Below, piece by piece: positions 1 to 6,031 of a stretch of 8,610 bases of DNA. Source of the stretch: Candidatus Aminicenantota bacterium (GTDB lineage: Bacteria; Acidobacteriota; B3-B38; Guanabaribacteriales; B3-B38). Position 1 is the first letter of the stretch; the number at the start of each line of letters is the position of its first letter. Both the position numbers and the translations under genes were made by a program. The DNA lies in the NCBI GenBank assembly GCA_029880275.1, contig JAOUOQ010000070.1, positions 1 through 8,610 on the forward strand, in the 5' to 3' direction. A model generated the notes under the pieces. The model was not told the DNA's origin. It ran no database searches and was given only the letters and a program-made list of their open reading frames with translations.

Positions 1-177
1 GTCAACCCAAAACACACAGATTACCTCTTCTGAAAGGTATGTTCCGCCCTCTTCGTCCAATTTGTTTAGCAATTTCCCCTTTTAAATTCTCTCTATTTAT
101 GGTAATATTTGCTTGGCTCCAGAAGATGTGGTTTTGTATTTTTCCTTCCTTACACCTTAGGGATGAGGAGGTAGCTG
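1..177. other. Intergenic leader upstream of the transaldolase gene
   Basis: This stretch precedes the first plus-strand gene and holds no convincing complete gene. Bases 60-110 are clearly AT-richer than the coding DNA around them, as expected of a promoter region. A Shine-Dalgarno site (AGGAGGT, 166-172) lies five bases before the ATG at 178. On the minus strand, bases 72 to 1 read without a stop to the window edge from a TTG codon, but this is too short to call a gene. No terminator hairpin for an upstream gene is evident. Confidence 0.6.
80..108 (+). promoter_or_regulatory. Weak candidate sigma-70-type promoter for the plus-strand operon
   Basis: A TAATAT box at 103-108 could be a -10 element. 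With a 17-base spacer, the matching -35 position (80-85) reads TTTTAA, only about half the consensus TTGACA. It lies in the AT-rich part of the leader, about 70 bases before the transaldolase start. The match is weak and other AT-rich hexamers nearby would score similarly, so this is only the best guess for the operon promoter. Confidence 0.2.
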
Positions 178-822
178 ATGAAGTTCTTCATAGATACTGC
201 TAACATTGAAGAGATCAAAGAAGCCAAAAGGCTGGGTGTGATAGATGGGGTGACCACCAATCCCACTCTTATCTCCAAAGAGGGGAGAAAAGCCGAAGAT
301 TTGCTGCAGGAGATATGCTCCCTCATTGACGGGCCGGTGAGTGCCGAGGTGGTCAGCCCTGATTCCGAAGGGATGGTCAAAGAAGCCCGCAAGCTGGCAA
401 AGCTGGGCGAAAATATCGTCGTCAAAGTTCCCATAACAAAAGAAGGAATGAAAGCAGTAAAGATGCTCACCGCCGAGGGGATCAAGACCAACATGACCCT
501 GGTCTTCTCCCCTTCTCAGGCGCTGCTGGCAGCCAAGGTAGGGGCAACCTTTTGCAGCCCCTTCATAGGGCGGCTGGACGATGTGAGCCATGTAGGGATG
601 GACCTGGTGAGGGAGATTATCACCATATATGAAAACTACGGCTTTGAGACTCAGCTCATAGTGGCCAGCATCCGCAATCCCCTCCATGTAGTCGATGCCG
701 CCCTCGCCGGAGCTCCTATTGCCACCATACCCTTCGCGGTCATCGAAAGGCTGGTGAAACACCCCTTGACCGATGTGGGAGTGAAGCGATTTCTGGATGA
801 CTGGAAAAAAATTCCCCGCTGA
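178..822 (+). CDS. tal: Transaldolase, short FSA/TalC-type
   Basis: A cytoplasmic Schiff-base aldolase of the transaldolase/fructose-6-phosphate aldolase family, 214 residues, the normal length for the short subfamily. Transaldolase moves a dihydroxyacetone unit between sugar phosphates in the non-oxidative pentose phosphate pathway. Visible motifs are Asp6 in FIDTAN, TTNPT at 26-30, and the Schiff-base lysine Lys83 in VVKVP. Glu57 (SAEVV) and Phe129 (SPFIGR) occupy the positions that are Gln59 and Tyr131 in E. coli fructose-6-phosphate aldolase A. Glu and Phe are the transaldolase-type residues, so I predict transaldolase rather than free dihydroxyacetone aldolase activity. AGGAGGT five bases upstream supports this ATG. 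It is the first gene of the plus-strand set, 61 bases before the trpB2-type gene. Automated annotation may well call it fructose-6-phosphate aldolase. The family is certain; the exact activity is inferred. Confidence 0.95.
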   Translation: MKFFIDTANIEEIKEAKRLGVIDGVTTNPTLISKEGRKAEDLLQEICSLIDGPVSAEVVSPDSEGMVKEARKLAKLGENIVVKVPITKEGMKAVKMLTAEGIKTNMTLVFSPSQALLAAKVGATFCSPFIGRLDDVSHVGMDLVREIITIYENYGFETQLIVASIRNPLHVVDAALAGAPIATIPFAVIERLVKHPLTDVGVKRFLDDWKKIPR

Positions 823-871
823 GCTTCACCTATAGAACGGAAGCACCTGGTCAAATAGAACCTTATTATCC

Positions 872-879
872 GGAGGTGA
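872..879 (+). promoter_or_regulatory. Near-perfect Shine-Dalgarno site of the trpB2-type gene
   Basis: GGAGGTGA is fully complementary to the anti-Shine-Dalgarno core of 16S rRNA and ends four bases before the ATG at 884. It fixes that start and suggests strong translation of the second gene of the set. Confidence 0.8.
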
Positions 880-883
880 TTAA

Positions 884-2173
884 ATGAAGAATCAGATAAA
901 CCTCCTTCCGGAGGATATACCTACCAAGTGGTATAATGTTCTCACCGACATTCCCCAACCTTTACCTCCACCAAAAGACCCCGAGTGCGGTCCCTCCCGA
1001 ATTGAAGCCTTACCCAAGCTTCTGATAGGGGAGTGCTTGAAGCAGGAGTTCTGCACCGAGCGGTGGGTCGACATACCAGAAGCGATTATCGAGCTATACC
1101 TTCGAGCAGGAAGACCTCGCCCCCTCTTCCGGGCAAAATCTCTGGAAGATGCGCTGCAAACCCCTGCCAAGCTCTACTACAAGGGGGAATTTTTCAGTCC
1201 TACCGGCAGCCATAAGGTAAATACCGCCCTCGCCCAGGCTTATTACGCCAGGCAAGAGGGCTATGAACGATTGACCACCGAGACCGGGGCAGGTCAATGG
1301 GGAACTGCCCTGGCTTATGCCGCCAGCTTAGTGGGTTTAAAATGTACCGTCTTCTGGGTGCGGGCAGTTTATGATTGGAAGACAAGCCGGCGGAATTTTA
1401 TGAGACTTCTGGGAGCTGAGGTTTACCCCTCGCCCAGCGACCAGACCGATGTAGGGAGAGCCCTTTTCAATAAGAATCCCCATCACCCAGGCTCTCTGGG
1501 GATTGCCATATCCGAAGGGCTGGAAGACTCCCAAAAAGACCCTAAAGCTACCTATTGCCTGGGCTCGGTATTGAACCATGTCCTTCTCCATCAAACCATT
1601 ATCGGTTTAGAGACCAAGCGTCAGTTTGAAAAAATAGGCACTTATCCCGATATTATGATCTCCTGCCTGGGAGGAGGAAGCAACTTTGGCGGATTCATCC
1701 TTCCCTTCGTTCCCGATGTGGTGAAGGGAGGGAAGAAGGTCAGGTTCATCGCCGCTCAGAGCAAAGCAGCCCCTAATCTGCAAGGGGAATACAAGTATGA
1801 TTTCGCCGACCATGCCGAGATGACCCCCATGCTAAAAATGTACACCCTGGGGCATCAAGTAGAAATGGAACCCATCAAGGGAGATGGACTCCGGTATCAT
1901 GGCTGCTCTCCTATTATCAGCTCCCTGCGCCATCAGGGGTTCATTGAAACGGTAGCCTATCCCAGCGATGAAAAGCATGTCTTTGAACGGGCAAAGCTCT
2001 TCATCCAGACCGAAGGTTACCTCCCTGCTCCAGAGTCGGCTTACAGCATCGCCTGTGCCATCGACGAAGCACTTAAATGCAAGAAGACGGGGGAGTCGAA
2101 GGTCATTGCTTTCAACATAAGCGGACACGGGTTCATGGACATGGTTGGCTATCAGGAGGTACTAAAATTATAA
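884..2173 (+). CDS. trpB2: TrpB2-type tryptophan synthase beta chain
   Basis: A PLP-dependent tryptophan synthase beta subunit of the TrpB2 class, 429 residues, longer than the roughly 390-410 residues of ordinary TrpB. It joins indole with serine or O-phosphoserine to make tryptophan. The N-terminal region with LLPEDIPTKWYNVL (7-20) and a proline-rich stretch (25-33) is typical of TrpB2. The PLP lysine is Lys111 in GSHKVN, the catalytic glutamate is Glu133 in TETGAGQWG, the PLP phosphate loop is GGGSN (263-267), and EGYLPAPES (378-386) and SGHGFMD (413-419) are the late conserved segments. No trpA or other trp gene lies nearby, which fits TrpB2 enzymes that work without TrpA, in indole salvage or with phosphoserine as substrate. 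A strong ribosome binding site precedes it. It lies between sugar-phosphate and glycosyltransferase genes, not in a trp operon. Confidence 0.95.
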   Translation: MKNQINLLPEDIPTKWYNVLTDIPQPLPPPKDPECGPSRIEALPKLLIGECLKQEFCTERWVDIPEAIIELYLRAGRPRPLFRAKSLEDALQTPAKLYYKGEFFSPTGSHKVNTALAQAYYARQEGYERLTTETGAGQWGTALAYAASLVGLKCTVFWVRAVYDWKTSRRNFMRLLGAEVYPSPSDQTDVGRALFNKNPHHPGSLGIAISEGLEDSQKDPKATYCLGSVLNHVLLHQTIIGLETKRQFEKIGTYPDIMISCLGGGSNFGGFILPFVPDVVKGGKKVRFIAAQSKAAPNLQGEYKYDFADHAEMTPMLKMYTLGHQVEMEPIKGDGLRYHGCSPIISSLRHQGFIETVAYPSDEKHVFERAKLFIQTEGYLPAPESAYSIACAIDEALKCKKTGESKVIAFNISGHGFMDMVGYQEVLKL

Positions 2174-2174
2174 T

Positions 2175-2195
2175 CCCCTTCAGCACTGTGAGGGG
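2175..2195 (+). promoter_or_regulatory. Small inverted repeat covering a ribosome binding site
   Basis: CCCCT at 2175-2179 can pair with AGGGG at 2191-2195 across an 11-base loop, starting one base after the trpB2 stop codon. AGGGG is also the likely Shine-Dalgarno site of the ATG at 2202, so the hairpin would partly hide it. The stem is short and no T-run follows, so it is not a convincing terminator. It may have no function. Confidence 0.2.
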
Positions 2196-2201
2196 CTCTT
2201 C

Positions 2202-3002
2202 ATGAAAAGGGGAAGAATGAAAAAGCAAAAAGAGGGGATGCCCGGAAGAGAAAAAATAGCAGAAGCTGTGGACCGCACCCTGGAAGAGATGGTACTCAAA
2301 AGGAAGGAGATAGAAATGGAGTATAGCCACATAATGACTCAGCTCAACAAGCTGTTGATCCACTTCAAAGCAGTAGCCGACGAGCGGAGGATGGGAAACC
2401 CCCTCAAGGACCTTCAGGGATTCTTCAAGAAGGTGATGGAAAAAAAGGAATCCATTACTCTTGCCTCTCAGGCTGAAGAGGCCGAAAGGAAAGAAATCCC
2501 TACTCCTCCCGCAGTTACTCCATTACCTTTGCCGAAGAGAATTGTGCGTAATGTATTGCGGCAGATAGCCTGGGTTTTTATCCGCTGGCATTACGGAGAG
2601 CTTAAAGCGCATATCAGCAATGTTGCCCAGGATATTCAGCAGCACATGGAGCTTCAATCTCTAAGGTTACAGCGCTGGGAAGAGCTATCCTCCCTGCAAT
2701 ATGAGGCTCAGAGATTGGAAGTAAATTTGCTGAGCTATATAGTGAAGGTAACTCAGCAGATCGCCGATACTCAGAGAGATTACGATGAGTACCTGATAGA
2801 CCTCCTTAAAAAGCTCACTCCCCTGGTGGATATCAAAGACACCGAAACCACTTATATGCTCACCAAGGGCTCCATGGAAAAGCTTGATATCATACTGGAG
2901 GAGTTTGCCAAGAAGCAGGAACACCTCCATCTTCTTATCATTAAGCAAAGGAAGGAATTGGACAGAATTCTTATTTCCATCGGAAATGAAGAGACAAAGT
3001 AG
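2202..3002 (+). CDS. Uncharacterised helical/coiled-coil protein beside a glycosyltransferase
   Basis: I do not recognise a named family. The 266-residue product is very rich in Lys, Glu, Gln and Leu and looks almost wholly helical. A charged helix spans about 14-60, a hydrophilic stretch about 85-98, a proline-rich linker 99-112, a more hydrophobic basic-aromatic segment 113-130 (containing IAWVFIRWHY), and long amphipathic helices about 131-205 and 222-258. No signal peptide is seen and there is no clear membrane span, though 113-130 could touch a membrane. The basic, Trp-containing segment followed by a Gln-rich helix recalls linkers found inside multidomain surface-polysaccharide glycosyltransferases and methyltransferases. 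Its 17-base overlap with the downstream glycosyltransferase suggests the two proteins work together. The start is uncertain: 2202 has AGGGG upstream, but in-frame ATGs at 2217 and 2238 also follow purine-rich sites. Confidence 0.75.
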   Translation: MKRGRMKKQKEGMPGREKIAEAVDRTLEEMVLKRKEIEMEYSHIMTQLNKLLIHFKAVADERRMGNPLKDLQGFFKKVMEKKESITLASQAEEAERKEIPTPPAVTPLPLPKRIVRNVLRQIAWVFIRWHYGELKAHISNVAQDIQQHMELQSLRLQRWEELSSLQYEAQRLEVNLLSYIVKVTQQIADTQRDYDEYLIDLLKKLTPLVDIKDTETTYMLTKGSMEKLDIILEEFAKKQEHLHLLIIKQRKELDRILISIGNEETK

Positions 3003-4359
3003 CCGACCTTATAAAGTTGCTCTTTTCTCGCCTATGCCCCCGGTAAGATCGGGTATCTCTGATTACAGCATGGAGCTCTGCTCCCGGCTGTCGGAGGAAG
3101 TGGAGCTCGATATCTATATCGATGATTATCAACCCGATACTCCCTCTTTAGAGGGGAAGGTTCGCTTCTATCCCGCCGGAGAGTTCGTGTGGCGAAATCT
3201 CCAGCACCCATACCATATAAACATTTATCAAATGGGCAACAACACTTGCCATGGCTACCTATACCCATTCGTATTTCAATATCCAGGCATCCTGGTGCTG
3301 CACGATTACATCCTCCACCACTTCCGCTTTAAGACGCTATGCGAGTCAGGGAGGATAGCTGACTATTTTGCCGAGATGAAGTACTGCCACCCTCCGAAGG
3401 GGTTCCTACTGGCGAAAATGGTGGCTAATTATATGGGGAGTCGCCTGATTAGGTTCACTTTCCCTCTGAATAAGCTCCCCATTGAAGCATCTTTAATGAC
3501 CATGGTTCACAGCTCTTATGTTAAGGAGATGGTGCTGGAGGAGAATCCCACCGCCACCTTTATTGAGGTGAGCATGGGAGTCCCCTTGGTGGAGCCTGAT
3601 CCTCAACTGATGAAAACCCTCAGAGAAAAGCACCAGATTAAGGATAACGAAATCATTCTTGCCTCCTTCGGAATGGTCACCCCGGAAAAGGGTATATTCT
3701 CAATATTGAAGGTTCTCAAAAAGATAGCTGCCGAATTTCCCCGGGTGCGGTATTTAATTGTTGGGGAAAGGGGAGAGGAGTTTAATATTGACCTACTATG
3801 CCAGAAGCTGGGGCTGAGCCAGAGGGTCACCGTTACCGGGTTTGTGACCCGGGAGGAGTTCTTCAATTACATAGCTATTTCCCACATTGGTATCAATCTG
3901 CGATACCCCACCGCCCGGGAGACCTCAGCCACGCTTCTTCGAATAATGGCTATGGGCAAGCCTGTGCTGAGCTCCGACCTCCTCCATCTGAACGAGCTCC
4001 CAGAGGACATCGTTATGAAAATCCCTGTGGTCGATGAGGAGAAAGCTCTCTACAAATCCCTGCGCCAGCTTATTAAAAAGCCACAATTGAGGGAGAAGCT
4101 GGGCAGTGAAGGGCTGCGCTTCGTAAAAGAAAAACACAGCCTGAAGCGGATGAGCCAAGAATACCTCCGGTGCCTAAAAAAGGGAATAGAATTAAAAAAG
4201 AAGATTTCCATCAACCGGAATAACTTCCCACTCCACCTGAGGAATAGTGAGGAGGTGATAAAATTCAGTCTGAAAAAAGTCCTCGCCGAACTTCGTCTAT
4301 CCTATGACGACCTCCCCCAGGACATGAAAGCCGAGATAGAGAAGATATTTAGAATGTAA
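2986..4359 (+). CDS. Glycosyltransferase, GT4-like (GT-B fold)
   Basis: Probably transfers a sugar from an activated donor to a surface glycan or glycolipid; donor and acceptor cannot be read from sequence. From the ATG at 2986 the product has 457 residues. The N-terminal acceptor-side domain begins with VALFSPMPPVRSGISDYS (11-28), a glycine-containing loop typical of GT4 enzymes, followed by NIYQMGNN (79-86) and GILVLHDYILHH (101-112). The donor-side domain has SFGMVTPEKGI (227-237), RYLIVGE (255-261), VTVTGFV (281-287) and RETSATLLRIMAMGKPVLSS (311-330). In that last segment the second glutamate of the classical EX7E motif is Ile320, as in other subfamilies reading ETS..LLR. A charged tail of about 55 residues (from about 403) follows the fold. 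The frame is open back to 2884, but conservation begins just after Met at 2986, and that start gives a 17-base overlap with the coiled-coil gene, consistent with translational coupling. No signal peptide or membrane helix; likely cytoplasmic or peripheral to the membrane. Confidence 0.9.
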   Translation: MKRQSSRPYKVALFSPMPPVRSGISDYSMELCSRLSEEVELDIYIDDYQPDTPSLEGKVRFYPAGEFVWRNLQHPYHINIYQMGNNTCHGYLYPFVFQYPGILVLHDYILHHFRFKTLCESGRIADYFAEMKYCHPPKGFLLAKMVANYMGSRLIRFTFPLNKLPIEASLMTMVHSSYVKEMVLEENPTATFIEVSMGVPLVEPDPQLMKTLREKHQIKDNEIILASFGMVTPEKGIFSILKVLKKIAAEFPRVRYLIVGERGEEFNIDLLCQKLGLSQRVTVTGFVTREEFFNYIAISHIGINLRYPTARETSATLLRIMAMGKPVLSSDLLHLNELPEDIVMKIPVVDEEKALYKSLRQLIKKPQLREKLGSEGLRFVKEKHSLKRMSQEYLRCLKKGIELKKKISINRNNFPLHLRNSEEVIKFSLKKVLAELRLSYDDLPQDMKAEIEKIFRM

Positions 4360-4404
4360 ACCGCCACTAAGAAATATAACGCGAAGTATCCTGAAGGAAC
4401 AAAT

Positions 4405-4410
4405 GAGGAG
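4405..4410 (+). promoter_or_regulatory. Ribosome binding site deciding the start of the permuted mutase gene
   Basis: GAGGAG ends seven bases before the ATG at 4418, a near-ideal Shine-Dalgarno placement. A competing in-frame ATG at 4403 has AAGGA only four bases upstream and overlaps this site, so 4418 is preferred. The choice changes only five basic residues. Confidence 0.55.
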
Positions 4411-4417
4411 AAGAAGT

Positions 4418-6031
4418 ATGAGACGGAAGCAAATGCCCTCAGCCGAGACAACCCTTTCATCTGCCATAAGAGAATCCTACGGGAGAGGAGAAGAGGACGA
4501 GGCCCTGGAGCCGATAATCCTCGTGGATAAGAGCGGAACTCCTGTGGGGAGGTTTAAGAATGGTGATTATGTCATCTTCTACGACATCCGGGGAGAGAGG
4601 GAGATAGAGCTGACCGCCAGTCTCGTTGACCCGAACTTCGATAACTTTCCCATCGACAAGGAACTAAGACTCCACTTTGTGACCATGATTGAATACGACA
4701 AAAGGCTTCCGGTGCGGGTAGCCTTTCCCCCCGGGGAGCCGTTGAGGGACACCCTCAGCGAGGTCTTAAGCAAACACGGTTTAACCCACCTAAAGCTGGC
4801 TGAGTCTGAAAAGGCTATCCATGTCTGCTTCTTCCTCAACGGGAAAGCTGACCGGCCCTTCCCCGGAGAGGAGCGCCTCATCATACCCTCCCCACCTAAC
4901 CTCTCCAATTACGACCAGAAACCTGAGATGAGCATCAAACAGGTAGCAGAGGCAGCCATCGAGAAGATCCGTGACCCCCGCTATGCTCTCATAATCACCA
5001 ACTTCGCCAATGTTGATGTGGTGGGACATATCGAGAACGATGCGGCGATAAATAAAGCAGTGGAATTAGTCGATTATTATACGGGCAGAGTGGTGGAGGC
5101 TTCCCTAAAAGCAGGCAGGGGGGTAATAGTGACCGCAGACCACGGGACAGTGGAGAAATGGCTCTACCCCGAGGGTACCATTAACACCGGTCACACCGAC
5201 AGTCCCGTCCCCTTCATCCTTCTCCTCCCCGATGGGACGCACAGAGAGGTTACCCTGAGTGAGAAGGGGGAGCTATCAGATGTCGCCCCAACCATCCTTG
5301 AACTGCTCGGTCTTCCCCAGCCTCAGGTGATGACCGGCAGAAGCCTTCTGCTCAACTACTCTCCTTCTAAGAACGAAAGGGTGAAAAACCTCCTGCTCCT
5401 CATCCTTGACGGCTGGGGATTTAACGATGAACAGTATGGGAACCTCATCGCCCAAGCCCATACCCCGGTCATGGACGAACTGTGGAGCAAATACCCCTCT
5501 ACCCGCCTCAAGGCTTCAGGGTCGGCGGTGGGGATGCCTGAGGGGACAGTGGGCAACTCGGAAGCAGGGCACCTCCACCTCGGAGCCGGCAGATGTGTAC
5601 ATTCAGACCGCTGGCGAATCGACCAGGCCATTGAAAAGGGAACCTTCTTCTCCAACGAAGCCTTCCTGTGGGCAATGGGGGGTGCCAAGAGTAATAACCG
5701 CCCTCTCCATCTGCTGGGAATTGTCTCCTTTTACAGTTCCCACGGCTCTCTTGATTATCTTTGCTCCCTTTTGAAGATGGCAGCCGATGCTGGATTAAAA
5801 GAGGTTTATATTCACTCCCTCCTGGGGAGAAGGGGTGAACGCCCCGAAAGTGGCGCCATCTATATTGAAAAGGTGGAAGATGAAACCCGCAAGCTCGGAT
5901 TAGGTAAAGTGGTTACCGTAATGGGAAGATACTGGGCGCTTGACCGGGAGGAGAACTGGGACCGGGTGGAGAAGACTTATCGGGCTCTGGTCTATGGCGA
6001 AGGGAGAAAAGTGAAAGGGGAGGACGGTTAG
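4418..6031 (+). CDS. Circularly permuted iPGM-like protein (AlkP superfamily)
   Basis: Cofactor-independent phosphoglycerate mutase interconverts 3- and 2-phosphoglycerate with two Mn ions and a serine nucleophile. This 537-residue protein has near-normal iPGM length but permuted order. Residues 7-312 match the usual C-terminal part: SAIRESYGRG (15-24), Arg58 and Arg61 (DIRGER), Lys132 (ESEK), metal ligands Asp200 and His204 (NVDVVGH), Asp241 and His242 (TADHG), His259, and the normal C-terminal MTGRSLL (306-312). A linker (313-324) leads into the usual N-terminus: LDGWG with Asp331, nucleophile Ser381 in GNSEAGH, Arg504 and Arg510 (RYWALDR), and WDRVEK...VYGEG. Metal ligands and nucleophile are kept. 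The loop normally reading SDGGVHSH is SFYSSHGS, and the usual LDGRD is LGRRG (469-473), so the conserved Asp is Gly473 while Arg472 remains. The ORF is intact, with a good ribosome binding site, 58 bases after the glycosyltransferase. The circular permutation is read directly; whether it is still a mutase is uncertain. Confidence 0.9.
   Translation: MRRKQMPSAETTLSSAIRESYGRGEEDEALEPIILVDKSGTPVGRFKNGDYVIFYDIRGEREIELTASLVDPNFDNFPIDKELRLHFVTMIEYDKRLPVRVAFPPGEPLRDTLSEVLSKHGLTHLKLAESEKAIHVCFFLNGKADRPFPGEERLIIPSPPNLSNYDQKPEMSIKQVAEAAIEKIRDPRYALIITNFANVDVVGHIENDAAINKAVELVDYYTGRVVEASLKAGRGVIVTADHGTVEKWLYPEGTINTGHTDSPVPFILLLPDGTHREVTLSEKGELSDVAPTILELLGLPQPQVMTGRSLLLNYSPSKNERVKNLLLLILDGWGFNDEQYGNLIAQAHTPVMDELWSKYPSTRLKASGSAVGMPEGTVGNSEAGHLHLGAGRCVHSDRWRIDQAIEKGTFFSNEAFLWAMGGAKSNNRPLHLLGIVSFYSSHGSLDYLCSLLKMAADAGLKEVYIHSLLGRRGERPESGAIYIEKVEDETRKLGLGKVVTVMGRYWALDREENWDRVEKTYRALVYGEGRKVKGEDG
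6028..6031. other. Overlapping convergent stop codons
   Basis: The tetranucleotide TTAG holds the plus-strand stop TAG (6029-6031) and, read on the minus strand, the stop TAA (6030-6028) of the membrane protein gene. The two convergent operons therefore have no intergenic space and no room for a conventional terminator between them. Confidence 0.9.

Noticed and set aside
823..883. Terminator or attenuator between the transaldolase and trpB2 genes
   Set aside because: No stable stem followed by a T-run is visible, and no leader peptide with clustered Trp codons is seen.
2884..2985. In-frame upstream extension of the glycosyltransferase starting at 2884
   Set aside because: The extension lies wholly within the coiled-coil gene in another frame, has no glycosyltransferase-like sequence, and the conserved N-terminal strand begins soon after the Met at 2986.
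4579..4908. Antisense frames within the permuted mutase and other genes
   Set aside because: They lie wholly within well-supported genes and show no conserved motifs or operon context.
4418..6031. Two gpmI fragments, or a pseudogene made by frameshift
   Set aside because: Both parts are in one uninterrupted frame, each is complete up to its natural boundary, metal ligands and nucleophile are intact, and the gene has its own ribosome binding site and stop.
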